The notes: a model not told the origin generated them from the letters alone. Positions 36,181 through 48,282 are shown, counted from the stretch's first letter. The stretch is DNA of 64,000 nucleotides from Fusarium oxysporum f. sp. lycopersici 4287 (GCF_000149955.1 NC_030988.1:4711245-4775244); one strand, 5' to 3'. A program made the numbers and translations.

Positions 36181-36204
36181 ATACATAACATAACATAACA
36201 TAAC
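36181..36204 (+). repeat. LINE 3' tail, ACATA repeats
   Basis: Four tandem copies of ACATA end at the right target-site duplication. Short tandem repeats in place of poly(A) are usual for some LINE clades. Confidence 0.9.
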
Positions 36205-36217
36205 AGCCAGATGGCTT
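36205..36217. repeat. LINE target-site duplication, right copy
   Basis: AGCCAGATGGCTT, identical to 30158-30170. Confidence 0.92.
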
Positions 36218-37053
36218 CCAAACATAATCTGACAATGCTGGGCAAAGAGGGGTAAGATTAAGAACCTACTTTCGCTTTAGCAGGTCTGACGAGAGTACCT
36301 CTCTAACAGGTAGCATCAGTGAAGACTCTAGTATGACAGGAACTACATATGGAGTTCTTGCGCACCACGGCCGCTGAGGGTGTACGAAGGTGTTGTGATA
36401 AAAGACCGATGAATCGTCATTACCCGGGCCGCCAACATCAGTTCCGCTAAGGGCGGTTCTTGCGCTTGAACACACTCATTAATGTTGTCCTCGATTTCCC
36501 ATTAAACATGAAACAGCCGAGTACGGTTGAACATATTTCTTACAGGTACTAAACGAATTTATGCTTGAGCATGGGTAACTTAGTCTATGAATACTCGCTA
36601 CGGAGTATCAATAATTACGTTTGTGTTTCCAAATAGGTATCCGGCTTGTTTGGAATGGCTATTGATTGTTCTGAAGGAATGCTTTCCGAGACTTTGGTCG
36701 CCGTAAACCTCCTGAGCCTTTCCCGTGTTCGTGTGTTCTCACCCACATTAATACTATGATTTATTGATGAAGGACGTGATGCCACATGAGGCCCGTTGCC
36801 CAAAGGTGTAGAGTAGAAATTTCTGGGTACAAATTTGTGCTTCGGGAGTATGTTGTTGAAGAGGAAGCTTCAAGTGCTCAATAATGTATTGTTACATCAA
36901 TCTAATTTATGATCCCCATTCCAGATCATTCTTTTGTTCCGATCCTCAAACAATGATAAGAGAGTAAAAGAACAAGACGTAAATGAACCTCGGCAAAGCC
37001 ATCATGGATAAACTGCCAAGTGAGGTGCAATGACGAATCTTTTGCTCGTCCTC
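36218..37053. other. spacer right of the LINE
   Basis: There are only frames below 70 codons and no motif. Before the LINE inserted, this was continuous with 29561-30157. Confidence 0.5.
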
Positions 37054-37730
37054 TTACAGCTGCGGTGCTTCCGCCTTACCCCACGAAGATATACGAGAGG
37101 AAGCTACATAAACACGAGCGAGTGTACCGCAGCCTACGACCCACCCGAGCGATCCCAGTAGTACAGAAGAGTTCACGACGGTCGACCCAATAACACCTGC
37201 TCCGAGAATGAGGATGGTAGTATATTTCATCTTCAGCGATCGTGCTTCGCCCCCGCATCGCGTGAAGTACAGTAGAAGAAGGAATCTAATTGGTGTTAGC
37301 ATATATGGTTTTCAGTGGGTTGACAATATATGTACAATACGGCTCGAGTAAGGATCCATGCGATACTATAACGCCATATCCACCATGTCAGGACAAGTCC
37401 AAAGAAGCCATGCTTTGGGTGTCTGAATCCAGTGGTGGAGGGCCAAAGGTACGCCAACAGCGGCCTGAGCCCTACTAAGGACATTTTCCCCATGAGTGGC
37501 CAACCAGAACTGAAATCACACCATCGCGTTAGAGTGCTGCAAACTAGGCTCGTTGTGTCAGCCAAATCTATAGGGCTGCGAGAAGAAAGCGCATATGTGT
37601 CGACAAGCGAGGCCGCACTCGCAGATAACCGACTCGATAGGTCGACCAACCCATAGATTACAGAAAAGAAATTGTTCCTTTCGGGCAGCGTAGAGCTAGC
37701 TTCCTTATCATGAGTTTTCGCTTCAGGCAT
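37054..37730 (-). CDS. hypothetical small membrane protein
   Basis: Exons 37336-37730 and 37054-37285 join in frame over a 50-bp intron with a GTACAT donor, a CTAAC branch-like motif and a TTAG end, giving 208 residues. The hydrophilic N-terminal part is followed by hydrophobic segments: GFFGLVLTWWIWRYSIAWIL, then the junction segment RAVLFLLLLYF, then YTTILILGAGVIGSTVVNSS and LGSLGWVVGCGTLARVYVA. Three or four membrane passes are likely. No family is recognised. The splice makes one continuous hydrophobic stretch, which supports the model. Confidence 0.5.
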
Positions 37731-38999
37731 TGGTCAATACGGCTATTCACACAGAAGATATTAATAGTTCCGGGAACATGAACGTGACAAGGCTATACAA
37801 CCAGTGAGTATTTATGTCAACTTCCAGCCAATATGGGGCGTACGCTTTTTGGAAGGCATTGCGGGCAGAAACCGCCGAGTGCGAAGGCCTGTTTCTTCAG
37901 TCTTTTCATAATGTCGATATTGGAGACAATTTTCACCAGCTTCTTGAGGAAGGAATTGACAATTATTTCGACCTTTCTGTAATATGGACTCTAATGGACG
38001 GCCGTAATTATTTCGATGGTGGTTATATATCGACTTTGCAAACACGCTTGTTGACTTGTTGCCTGCGCCTCTGAAACTTGGATTCTGTGTCTTCATTACA
38101 AAATTTTCATTTTAGCAACCTCTTCAAACGGTGGTGACTCCAACCTAGATACAACCACAACGTCCTGAAATGGCGAAGCCCCAAGCAAGTCTGGTGACTA
38201 TACGATGTTTTCTCTGTGCCATTCTCATAGAGATAATGTCTACGGACGACCTGCCTGCGGTCCGGATAGGAGAGGGGCTCTACTGTTGCAAGAGATGTAG
38301 TATTAGCACTGGATACTCTCAGGAAGTTCTGGGACAAAGAGGAATATCCTCCGAGCAGAAAACCATGGATCGAACGCAGAAGAAAACTCAATAACAATCT
38401 CCAACTATCGAGACATGAAAGTCGCTGTTTCCATGTAAATAAAACCGACTTCTTTAGAGAAGCTTTGATCATAGAGAAGGTTCAAGATGTCTTTCAGATC
38501 ATCCTTATCGGCTGTTCTTCAACGTTCTTCAAAGAAAAGCCCAGATATCGGACTATGGATATGACTCAACTCATCCGACTACCAAGTATTGGTTTATTAT
38601 CAGTCTGCTATTACACTACGTTATGTTCCGCTGGTGGGAGGCATCCACAACCTGTAATATTTGTGGTTCTACAAGCTGGTGTGCAAGGCCAATGATGGTC
38701 ACGTGTCGGCAAATATCTCACTTTCAAACAAATGCTGGTTGATCAAGAGGTCTTGTATAGATAGTTGTGTTCTCTGAGAAGTTTCACCGTAATTTCTTCC
38801 CTTTATTCTGTCCTTTTTCTTCTTTGTCCATCAAGAACTTAGCTTACAAATTCGATCGGACGATTCCACTAGGTCCTGAAGAACACAGTTACATAATTTT
38901 GGCTAGGAAACCTGTATACAAGAAACAGCTATTTCAATCCTCAGCTTCTACGATAGAATGACCATCTCTCACCCCTCACAGAATTGAGGGCAGTTGAAC
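37731..38999. other. spacer, no gene recognised
   Basis: Frames of 85-121 codons overlap on both strands (37812-38096, 38107-38472) without motifs. They look like non-coding or decayed sequence. Confidence 0.4.
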
Positions 39000-39440
39000 T
39001 TAGTTGGCGTCGTGGATAAATTTCCTCTTTTTCCCCACACCGCTGTATAATTGCCAATCATTCTTTTCGAAATCTTTGAACTGGTTTCGGAGGCTCGTGA
39101 CGGTGGTCTCGAGCTCTCCTTTCTCGTTCGTCAACCGGCATACATTGCCATATAAGTCGCCAATGTGGAAACGCTGTGTTTCGATTGTAGAATCTCTCTC
39201 TCGCAATAATTCTTCACGTCGCTGGACCTCTAATTTGAGGATATGTATCTGGATTCTTTGTTCTTCAAGTTTCTTTTCAGCATGACATGCTTTGGAGAAG
39301 GAAAAATCTTCTTTCGGTGAACCAGATTGTCCAAAAGCCTCTTGAACCAGCGCTCCAGGATGTTCTGCCAGTTGAGGGTCCACCAAGGGTAAGTAATCGC
39401 CAAAGGTACATGAAGATTCTGTGGTATTGAGAGTTGCCAT
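39000..39440 (-). CDS. small coiled-coil protein
   Basis: An intronless frame of 146 codons. After about 50 residues of mixed sequence comes a long charged helix (ACHAEKKLEEQRIQIHILKL, then QRREELLRERDSTIETQR, then RLTNEKGELETTVTSLRNQF) with heptad spacing of Leu and Ile, so a coiled coil is likely over residues 50-125. The C-terminus is basic (GKKRKF), a possible nuclear signal. There is no basic DNA-binding region as in bZIP. The role is unknown. Confidence 0.6.
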   Translation of the reverse strand: MATLNTTESSCTFGDYLPLVDPQLAEHPGALVQEAFGQSGSPKEDFSFSKACHAEKKLEEQRIQIHILKLEVQRREELLRERDSTIETQRFHIGDLYGNVCRLTNEKGELETTVTSLRNQFKDFEKNDWQLYSGVGKKRKFIHDAN

Positions 39441-40486
39441 CGCGTTCCCCTAGCTTATATTACCTTGGTGACAGTGGTGCGTAGAGCTTGCTAGATTTCA
39501 GCTATGAGAAGGTTATGCTATATATTGGCTCCTGCGGCAGAAAAAGGCCGCCGTGCGTCTGAGCGAGTTTAGGACTAGTCAGTCGTTCGAAGGGAACAGG
39601 GATAAGTTGTCGTCTGTCTCGTCTGTCGAAAAGCAAATGGTTAGTTTGAAAAGGTAGCTGTTTACTGCCCCTTTCGTTCTTGTCTCTGGAAACAAGCCGT
39701 TTCTTGATACTTATGGGATTGTCGCCCGTCTCGGTAATACAAAGGCGCGGTCAGTATCAGATGTGTAAGGCAGTGACTAGTGATTGCTTGGTTCAGCGCT
39801 CGATCCTATAGCCAAACCGATTCGATTGCTTTGGACCCAACGACGAAGCAGCTGGACGAAGCGTTCTTTGAATTCGGCACATACTGACTAATTTTCATAT
39901 AGTACGTCCAGTGAGATATATCAGTCGGCTGATCTTTAGCAAAACATACGCCGAACAGTACGTGTATTCCGTTCATTGATGCAGATTTGTGTATTCAGGT
40001 TGTGTTCTATGAAACCTCTGGCACTTGGTAGGTTTACTATTTCCGTGTGCAATCTTAGAAGACCCCTTGCATGTGACACCCCGGCACATGCTTACTGCAT
40101 CAACGAAAATAGGCAGCTGGTAATATGAAACCTGCCAATGATGCTTTACTCATTAATTCACATGGTAACACATATCCTTCCAAGAACCTTCAAGAAACCT
40201 ACTTCTCCTCAATTAATGCTGTCTGACAATTATCTCAGAACATATCATTTTCTACCAAAACTTGCACTAAAGTGCAAGTTCGGCGTCAATAACTTAACTA
40301 ACCGGAGACATTCATTGTGTACAGACAATGCAGACGGAGGTCACTTGAGTAGCCACCTTCAGTCTAAACTCGAGCACTTCCAGAATCAACCTACTAACAC
40401 TTAATACGCACCAGAGGATATACCTAATGAGAATGAGGCCTTGTCAGTTGCTACTCCATACTGGTTGAAAAGGCAGCCTTGACTCG
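39441..40486. other. intergenic, includes one copy of a dispersed repeat
   Basis: The left half is the promoter side of the coiled-coil gene. A stretch of about 150 bases at 39957-40105 has a diverged relative at 60945-61093. No gene is recognised. Confidence 0.5.
39957..40105 (+). repeat. dispersed repeat, copy 1
   Basis: It matches 60945-61093 in the same orientation at roughly three-quarters identity by eye, with an almost exact core from TTGATGCAGATTTGTGTATTCA. Neither copy is coding. It is probably a relic of an unknown transposable element or an old duplication. Confidence 0.75.
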
Positions 40487-41370
40487 TTAGGCCCCTAGAA
40501 ATTTCTCCAGCACTACGCAAACAAAGTGAGAAGCAGATGAAACTAGCGCGACGATAGACACCCAAAACGCCGTACCAGAATGGAAAGAAGCTTTCGGGAG
40601 CTCTGCCAACCCACGACCAGAAAGCCAGATAATAATAACCAATGTCATGAAGCAGGTGAAAATGCCACACGTGCATATACTTAGAATGATGCATATGAGG
40701 TTCTTCAAAGGCAATCCATTACTTGCTATTGGCAAGATCATGACCACAGCATTTACGACAGCATAAGCGCATGATATAGCGAAGCAAACGAGTCCAGCAA
40801 TGAATAAGCTTTTTAGTGAAGGGAGGCGGTGTAGTTGGTTCACCAGAGAGCCAGCTTCATTGGACAAATTGGAGATGATGTTAAAGGTCTTGTCGTCCCC
40901 CAACGGGAAGCTCACACAGTCAGAGTGGCCGTCGCCGTATTCCACACATCCGGTTGTGGTCCCAACGGCTAAGGCCTCTGGAACAAGCTTATTCAAAAGG
41001 GTTTCTCCCGCCGCGATTGCACTAGTGACCTTACTTTGGATATCTTGAACGACATGTGTGGCTTGAGCGACAGCAACAGTCGCTTGTTTTACAACGCCGT
41101 CGGCCCCTTTAACAACTTCTGTGGCCTGAGAAGGTATATTCTCCGTGGGGATGGATAGACCTCGATGAAGGAGATTTCGTCCTAACTAAACGTGACGAAA
41201 CATCAGCCAAGAACAATTTTAATGATTGGGCCGTCCAGTACCTCAACTTTGAAGATGCCTTCCTTCTCGTTCTTGCTATCATTGAGAAGTGTCGTACCAA
41301 CTGCAATTAGAACTATGGCAAGGGTGATGTGAGCCGCAAGTGAGAAACATGCTTTTAGCCTTTTCAGCAT
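40487..41370 (-). CDS. hypothetical four-TM protein, SUR7/PalI-like layout
   Basis: Exons 41242-41370 and 40487-41185 join in frame over a 56-bp intron, giving 275 residues. An N-terminal helix (ITLAIVLIAVGTTLL) is followed by an ectodomain-like region of about 115 residues with a CVEYGDGHSDCVSFPLG pair of cysteines, then three helices: LFIAGLVCFAISCAYAVVNAV, LICIILSICTCGIFTCFMTL and FWVSIVALVSSASHFVCVVL. This one-plus-three layout is that of fungal SUR7/PalI-type cortical membrane proteins, though the diagnostic G-x-C-x-C motif is not obvious. A conserved domain search would be needed to confirm the family; I rate that as tentative. Confidence 0.7.
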
Positions 41371-41708
41371 AATGAATTACCAGATAATTGAGCTGTGCCC
41401 AGACATTTGACATGAGACGGGCGGTCGATGTAAATAATTAAAGTATAACAAGCGGCCATTCAACGCCACTTGGTTACTTCAACCAAACGAGCTCGCTCAA
41501 CAGTCATAATCGACCACTTTGGCCTGCTATTAGCCTTCGTACAGGGAAACAACAGCCAAATTATGACCGCATTGGCAAAAGAACAAACTTATAATAATAG
41601 AGAAATGTAAGCGACCTTCTGTCATTCGAGTAGCATGGTCTTCTCGGACATCATAAGCAACAGCGAATATGCCCTCAGCCGACGCATCTTTGGCACTCCG
41701 TAATACAG

Positions 41709-42125
41709 ATGTACAGTCTATTATCCCCAACTGTTTCAGGTAAACACTGGCTGAAGCTGACATCGGCGAATCAGGTTGCGTCGCCATATTATTGCTATCC
41801 TTTACCAGATACGACACCTCGGCCTACACCCTCGCCGCTTGGCAAGTCAATAAGCACTGTGACACCTGCAGTCAATGGGCCAATAGTGACTGGGGCTGAT
41901 CTAAAGAGCATTACGACAATGTGGCAGACAGGAGCCCCATCGCACGCCCAAATCAACACACCAGCCACTTTGCTCAGTAGCAATCTTTCGAGAACTATCT
42001 GGACTCCTCCCGAAATTGCAACTGAAACCCCAACAGGGACTTCTTCGGCAAGCGCGAGAGTAAAAACATCCGGTGTTATGCTGTGGCTGACTTTTTTGAG
42101 TGCCATGGCTGTACGGTGGCTGTGA
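41709..42125 (+). CDS. possible GPI-anchored protein fragment
   Basis: A frame of 138 codons, Pro/Thr/Ser-rich in the middle (DTTPRPTPSPLGKSISTVTP), ends in a small-residue stretch (TPTGTSSASAR) and then a hydrophobic tail (SGVMLWLTFLSAMAVRWL) at the very C-terminus, as in GPI-anchor signals. No signal peptide or 5' exon could be found. Two long frames occupy the opposite strand (41530-41817, 41795-42106) and also read rather well, so the coding strand is uncertain. Confidence 0.3.
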   Translation: MYSLLSPTVSGKHWLKLTSANQVASPYYCYPLPDTTPRPTPSPLGKSISTVTPAVNGPIVTGADLKSITTMWQTGAPSHAQINTPATLLSSNLSRTIWTPPEIATETPTGTSSASARVKTSGVMLWLTFLSAMAVRWL

Positions 42126-43550
42126 AACTCGAAGGGCTACTCTAAGCTGCGGTATACTTTATATCTAGTATCACCTTTAGGTCCTGAGATAACCATCAGG
42201 CATTCGCCGAGGCTTTATTGTCGTAGTTGTATTAGTTAAAGAAACATTGTATGCATTTTGGGCTAGCCTTGTCCTCCCTATGATTTTGTGAGCCCATCAT
42301 CCAAACTCTTGACCGTCTTGGTGCCAGGAATGATTAGGATATGTGTGGCATACATTTACCATTCGGTCTTCCCCGGCCTCCCTCTGAAGGGAAAATAAAG
42401 CACCAAAATTTACAATACAGATTTGAGACATTACAGAGAGGTATTGTAATGCGTGTTTCTCGAGAGTCTCACTATCTATGTTGCCCTATACTAGTTCCTA
42501 CTTTGATGTCTCAAGGATTCTTGGCGCTGATACGAGTCAGCACGGATCATAGTTTGGATGCAATGATATATCTCTAACTAGTGGGTGAGTTGAGGCATTC
42601 TTTGACTCGGCCCAACATGCTCAGTGCCTCCATCCAATGAAGAAAGTGCATCATCGTAAACTCACATGCCTCGCAGCTATCATCCTATTCGGAGCCGACC
42701 TTGGTCTGGTGATGGATCCAGTACATGCGAGCTTACTGAAGCTCTGGAGGTATGTGCTTCTCGAGCTGCCCAACGCCTACTGCCGATCGGCGCACGCCTG
42801 GGAAAGACAGACCCCATATGTTCTTATGCAGAGCACCGTGCATTATACGCAAGCAGTCTTTCGCCAGCCTTCGATGAGTGACTTTCTCGTTCATTCAGAC
42901 CTCGGCAGTCTCTTTGTTCTCTGGATAGACAAGATAGTCTTGGAATGATAAAGGGAGGAGACAGACCGGTTTGAGTCGAGACTTTCCGGAACCTCCAAGA
43001 CAGAATTCAGCATACATAGCGTAGTCATCACCTTGCTTATATGAACATCAAGAAGTTGTGCTAGAACGCGCTTTGACAAGGGACTAGTTAGTGTGACGAT
43101 AGTGCTAACGATGAGACGAAAGCGCTCGACAATATCACATCTCTCGCATCCTAGTTTATGACGACTTGTGGCTTCAGAACTGGTGAGTAGGTCATGTCAA
43201 GCTTCGAGGCTTAACCGGTATCTGTGACGTGGAGTACACATGTCTCGGCAGCCCTGATGAGCTTCTGCAGAGTCTCGTTGACCAATCGGCGATGAGTCAC
43301 GGCGAAAACGAAGAGTGGCGCCGCCGATCTTGTAAGCTACTCGAAGTTGGGTCCTCTAGACCAGTGCACGAGCAGTTCCAGCTCTTCTACTGCCTCGTTG
43401 AAACAGTTGCAGGTGTTGACGAATTCACGTGGAAAAAATGCATATAGTACAGTACAATACAAAATAATTTATTACGACCGGTGGCTTATTTTGACCAGGT
43501 ACAGTATAGTATCTATCAAGTTCAGTGTCCCTGGTGCACCAACTGTAGGT
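42126..43550. other. intergenic, nothing recognised
   Basis: There are several frames of 60-103 codons, the longest on the plus strand at 42637-42948, none with motifs. The right end is the 3' flank of the Zn2Cys6 gene. Confidence 0.4.
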
Positions 43551-46128
43551 TTAAGAGCGGGCCTTACACCCGAATATCATGTCCAAAATTGAGCTAGCAG
43601 ATTCCTCGCCAACAGTCAACTTTGCAAACCGTCGTATCCAATTATCATGCGGCTGCCGGTCCGGATTATTCGCTATATCTATGATATCTGGCGGACAATG
43701 GCTCTCCATATGTATCTTGCGCTCTTCAGCCACTTCCCGCCCTTCCCGCTGAATGGTTATGAAACTTTGCAGTACGTTTGAGTCGCTCAGCGTCATACGA
43801 TTGAGGACGTCTTGAAGTACGTTTTTCGCCACATAATAGCCCCTTCCCTGATCGCTGAGGCCTTTCTGCGCAATGAGTAGTGTGGCCTTGGCGGCTCTGG
43901 GATCTGTATCCCCTACATCCATGCTAGATATATTTGGCTCGGAGGAATCTCGCGCTCTGAGGGAATCGAGCTTATTAAGAGCCAGGAAGGCGAGCATGGT
44001 GAGAAACTGGGGCAGCATCATATTGCCGTATTCGAAGCTATGGCGGAGATAGTGGATGCGCAGAATAGTCTCAAAGTAGGCTCTGTACTGGGTAAGAGAT
44101 TTCTGGAGCTTGTCTTGGTCAAGCAGAAGTGGTGGTGAGCTGTTGTTCCCATATGATGCTAGGACTTCGTAAAGTTGGATGAGGACATAGTAGTAATGGA
44201 GGCTTTGATTCATATTAGTCTAATTTGTTCCCAGTAGAGCGGTGGTGTATCAACTGTCCCCTCCTCCACTCTTTTTCAAGGCGGACGAGATAGATGCTTA
44301 CTGTAACTTGAGCTGCGATGGGAAAACGATATTTGACGGCAACAACGGGTCTGGCAATGTCCGATACCAGGCTTCTAGCTTCTCTATTGTCTCAATGATT
44401 CTCCCTGACCCATTTTGAACTACTTGATTGTCGCTTTCATTCGTAGAAGCCTGAAGCATGGCCGCGTTGAGAATGAGGCTAAAGTCGACCCTGGCCTTGA
44501 AAGTATAACGGTACTGCATTGGCACTAATACCGAAGTTGAGGGGTACTTCAGCCAAATTTCACTATACCAGTCAAGATTAAGGTCGGGATCGGGTAACAG
44601 ACTGTGAGGCGGAGTTCGTAGCAGCGGAGCTGTCTGGAACTGAAGACTCAGCGTACTGCATTCAGTTAGTGAAGTGCAAGAAATGTATTGGTAATGCTAG
44701 TGTTTTATACCATTGCCAATGAAACAGTGACCAAGCTGTAAGATCATAAGAGTGGCGCAACTTCTTGTGCTTTAGGTATGTTGTTGGTTCGAACAACCCC
44801 AACTCATGAGCAATATCGATTGCCTGGACTAGATATGCTGACGCCAGTGTATCCATACCGAACATGTTTACGACAGTATTAATGATGAGAGCAGCTTGTA
44901 GGGTGGTTAGGCTTCTCTCACGAGATTCTTCGACTGCCCATAGCCTTTTGGCCTCGGCAAGAAACCTGTAACCAAGGCTATTTGGGTTCCAGAACTCTGC
45001 TGGTTGTGAGAGGTGATTTTGGCAGTGCTGACAAAGAGAACGGTAAGTGTAAGCTTTAAGAGAAGCCAGGGAATTTGTAAACTCTCACGAGATATATGAG
45101 GACTTACACATCCGACCGCTAGGATAGCGTTGACAAGAAGTGGAGAACAAAAGGTGCTAGATCCAGCCAGCATATCGTCCAGGAAGTAATCTTTATGAAA
45201 AAAGGTAAACCAATCATATTCGTAAAGAAAGTAAGCACGTATGAGTGTTCTCATCAGGTCATCGTCAGCGTTAACGGTAGTCCACTGGGAAGGAATAATC
45301 TCATCCATTCTAGAGTCGACAATAGAGGCTGCGTGAACCGGCCTTAAGTACTGGGCTTTACAATTTTCTTCAGATTCCCATAGTGGCGGGACACTGGCAG
45401 TGCCGGCGTGATCATTCTCATTCCACTCATGAATCAAGGTATGTATGAAAGGGTTCGTTGAAGTTTGCAAGTATGAGGGCATCGAAGGTGAGTAAAGAAA
45501 CTGATAGCGACATCTGGTTTCGGGTTCCAGTTGAACTTGTAGAAGGAAATCGGCTGTGCTGAGTTGATGCGCGACAGTCTCAGCATCGGAACCAGCTCGA
45601 ATGCGACGAATAATCTCGTGGACTTCGGCCTCTGGCCGAGTCTGTATAGCGCGATAGATAACAGCAGCAGGATGCGACACTTGGAGCGCTTCTAACTTCT
45701 CTCTATAAATACCCTCAGGTGTTCTCCGGTAAATACAATCAGTATGCTTTATTCGGCACTGAGAACACATCGGCCGAGCACCGTTACACTATGGCAACCA
45801 TTCAGCCCACGTTTAATAGACCGTCAAGAGAAGGGTTACATCCCGGGGTTAAAGCTTAAAGAGACTGGGTTTAATAGTGGCGTACCTTGGATTTCCGTTG
45901 TCGGCACGACTCGCAAGCTAAAGATATAGGAACTCTTCGTTCTAAGGGAGCTATTCGATGCCCGGTATCGGTCCTTACCGGATGAGGCTCGTATGGAGTC
46001 GGAAGTAAAAGTCGAAGATTAGTCCCCTGACTTGATTCGCGTGTCGACGAGGTCGAGGGATCCGAGATATTAGAAGATCTGTTTGGAATCATACTTGACA
46101 TTCTTAGGAACGGGTGCAGCATTGACAA
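43551..46128 (-). CDS. Zn2Cys6 fungal transcription factor
   Basis: Five exons, 45886-46128, 45108-45788, 44711-45027, 44302-44655 and 43551-44202, join in frame to 748 residues. The first intron splits the zinc cluster exactly: CESCRQRKSK joins CNGARPMCSQCRIKHTDC, giving C-x2-C-x6-C-x6-C-x2-C-x6-C, the Gal4-type binuclear cluster, at about residues 72-100. The middle region includes LMRTLIRAYFLYEYDWFTFF, HKDYFLDDM and LVNAILAVGC, and later AYLVQAIDIAHELGLFEP, which is the fungal transcription-factor (MHR) domain. Such proteins bind CGG half-sites as dimers. Targets are unknown; no metabolite cluster is visible beside it. All splice sites are canonical and no lesion was seen. Confidence 0.9.
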
Positions 46129-46974
46129 ATATGCAAGGCTACGGCCTCCAGCTATTCAACCGAAACGATAACCTAGCCTCCTAGCCAGACCCTCAAAGAA
46201 GCTTACAGATAAAGTCAATGTGTAATTATTCATTACCCGTTGGCTTAGCAGCTGTTCCCTCAACAAGGATGATGTCATGGTGGTGAAAGGATGATCTTTT
46301 GCGCACGTTTTTACGCCATTGATTGGATAAATCAGAGTGACGTAGTTTATCGGCCTCAACTGGTAAGCCCATAACGTAACCTTTGTTTTCTCGATTTGTT
46401 CGTGAGCCAACCACCGTCGGTGAAGATCTCAACCGGTTGATGGGTCATGTTCGAAGGGGGGAAAACCACGCAGAGAGCACTAGACATAAGAACCTATCAA
46501 TATTGATATCAAGTTGATGTAATGAAACACCTTACCTAGTCACTATGATACAGGCGTGACATGCTTTCACTATTAAAGAACTAACTATATCCTCTCTTTC
46601 TTTTTCTCTCTCCCCCATAATGAAAGAACGGACCAATGGATTCCATCTTTCGAGCTCCTGTTATTGATGATGGTCCTATGAAGAAAAGACTTAATCATCC
46701 TATCACCCTCTTTTGGTAGCTGCTTTGTTTCTTAATCCCAATTCCATTCCCAATTCTCAATCATCGGTAGCCACAAGAAAGTTTCTTACACTGTTTTACG
46801 TACCTGAGCGTTTCCAAGACGCAACCTGCACCATCCCTCCCTTCGATCTGCGAGGTTATACTAAGAGGTTGGCTATGAGCAAAATCGACCCAAACCTATC
46901 TGTATATGGGCCCGAAAAGAAAGCTCTTTTTTATTAACAAACATCGGCTTATAACAAGTAAGCAAGCATCCATA
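46129..46974. other. intergenic, regulator promoter side
   Basis: Upstream of the Zn2Cys6 gene. A pyrimidine-rich tract near 46575-46612 lies between it and the small zipper gene. No gene is recognised. Confidence 0.5.
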
Positions 46975-47374
46975 ATGACCAACGAGGAACGCGACATTAG
47001 CCGACTAGCGGGACTGGATTCTTATGGAGAGCAATATTCCAAGCACTCGGCACTGAATGCTGAGCGATCTCGTCTAGAAGCGGAGATAGCCCATCTAAAC
47101 TACCTTCTTAAGGCTCATGGGGACTGTTGCGGCGCTTCACAGGTCTGCACGCACTCCATGCACCTAGGGCCGCCTCAGAACATACCCGGTAAGCAAGGCA
47201 TCTTCCTGCTAAGCCTCCAAAACTTACTGAACTGCTAGACATGCATTATCGCCAAAAATAGAACAATCCCAAAAGTTACTGATTCCACCGGTAAAATCAA
47301 ATAAATCGTTTTGTGAACTCGGTAAGCAATCGCACCTCGAGGCTATTTCCCCTGACGCAGCATGCAATTGTTGA
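46975..47374 (+). CDS. bZIP-derived zipper-only small protein, possibly broken
   Basis: From ATG 46975 the frame reads MTNEERDISRLAGLDSYGE, then NAERSRLEAEIAHLNYLLKAH with leucine-zipper spacing, then DCCGASQVCTHSM. A second open stretch (47243-47374) ends with ELGKQSHLEAISPDA, clearly related to the C-terminal SKQSQLEAIPPAQHA of the bZIP gene at 48.3 kb. A GTAAGC donor near 47190 and a CTAG acceptor near 47238 suggest an intron, but the phases do not agree, so either another splice is used or a base was lost. No basic region precedes the zipper. If made, the protein could pair with a bZIP partner but not bind DNA. Confidence 0.55.
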
Positions 47375-48282
47375 ATAGCTTATTTCGGCTGGCCGCTGCT
47401 AACGGAACGGGCATAGATTCCATCTACGTATAATCTATGTAAGAAATTTTCCACACTCAGAATGCCGAATACTTTCGGGGCTAAATGGCTGGGAAGTTCA
47501 GCCCCCGACCAAGCGGCCCGTTCTTTGTCCTCAAATCTGGGGTTGGGCGCTGGCGATTGTCACGCCTGCTGCGATTAGCGGGCTACCCAACGCACCTACG
47601 ACGCGCTGTGCCCCATTTCAATGGTACCGGAATGCTTTCATGGCAGAGATGGAGGTTATGGATCGTAGGAGATGTCACCTCGCTGATACCGCCACTTCGC
47701 ACAACAAGGCCAAGGTGTCCCCTTCATCGTCAAGATGGCACTTCGCTGGTTTGAGAAAGTTGAAGGCAAGGCCAAAAAGGCTGTTGTAGGTCGCTCTCCA
47801 AGAATTCGCCCCAGCTCCTTCACTACCTTCGCTGACACCGTCAATGGCATTTCAGGAGGGGCGGCATAGGCAGTCACTGCTAGTTTAATCCGCGAATCGT
47901 GCCCTCGGATTCACTATAATTCCGGTAGCGAGATCTTGCACAATGCAAGCCGGCCTATGACGTAAGCGATGAGGGCATCATCAAAGAGGGGCTCCACAAC
48001 GGGCCATCTGCCAAGATTTACTGCTGGTGACGTCACCTACCTTTGATTTCTCCATAGGCTAGCGAACAGACGATTTCACGCCCCCAGCTCAATTGCGGCT
48101 CGTCTGCAACCGACACCAGGCACTATATATTGTCCAGCTTCCTTGAAATTGGACCCCAAATCAACGAAGACGCTACTATAAACAAATCTCGTCAATGATC
48201 ATTCAGAATCCTTAAAAACAAAAAGCATTAAAAAGGTAGGGTATGATTCTCGTAGCTCCTCATTCTACCGCTGCGATCTATC
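47375..48282. other. intergenic, bZIP promoter side
   Basis: It contains overlapping frames (47485-47754 plus, 47656-47877 minus) without motifs. The last 150 bases before the bZIP start are AT-rich, with a TATATATT at about 48124. Confidence 0.45.

Larger units (their letters stand above)
30171..36204 (+). mobile_element. Tad-clade LINE (non-LTR retrotransposon), near full length
   Basis: It is flanked by a perfect 13-bp duplication (30158-30170 and 36205-36217). It has a short 5' leader, ORF1 (30301-31941), ORF2 (31922-35681, broken), an approximately 520-bp 3' region, a GC-rich hairpin at 36152-36168 and a tail of ACATA repeats at 36181-36204. The layout (gag-like ORF1 with zinc knuckles; ORF2 with APE endonuclease, reverse transcriptase, RNase H) is that of the Tad clade in ascomycetes. 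The intact duplication points to a fairly recent insertion, while ORF2 has one stop and one frameshift. There is no sign of massive C-to-T mutation, so RIP has been weak or absent since insertion. Confidence 0.93.
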
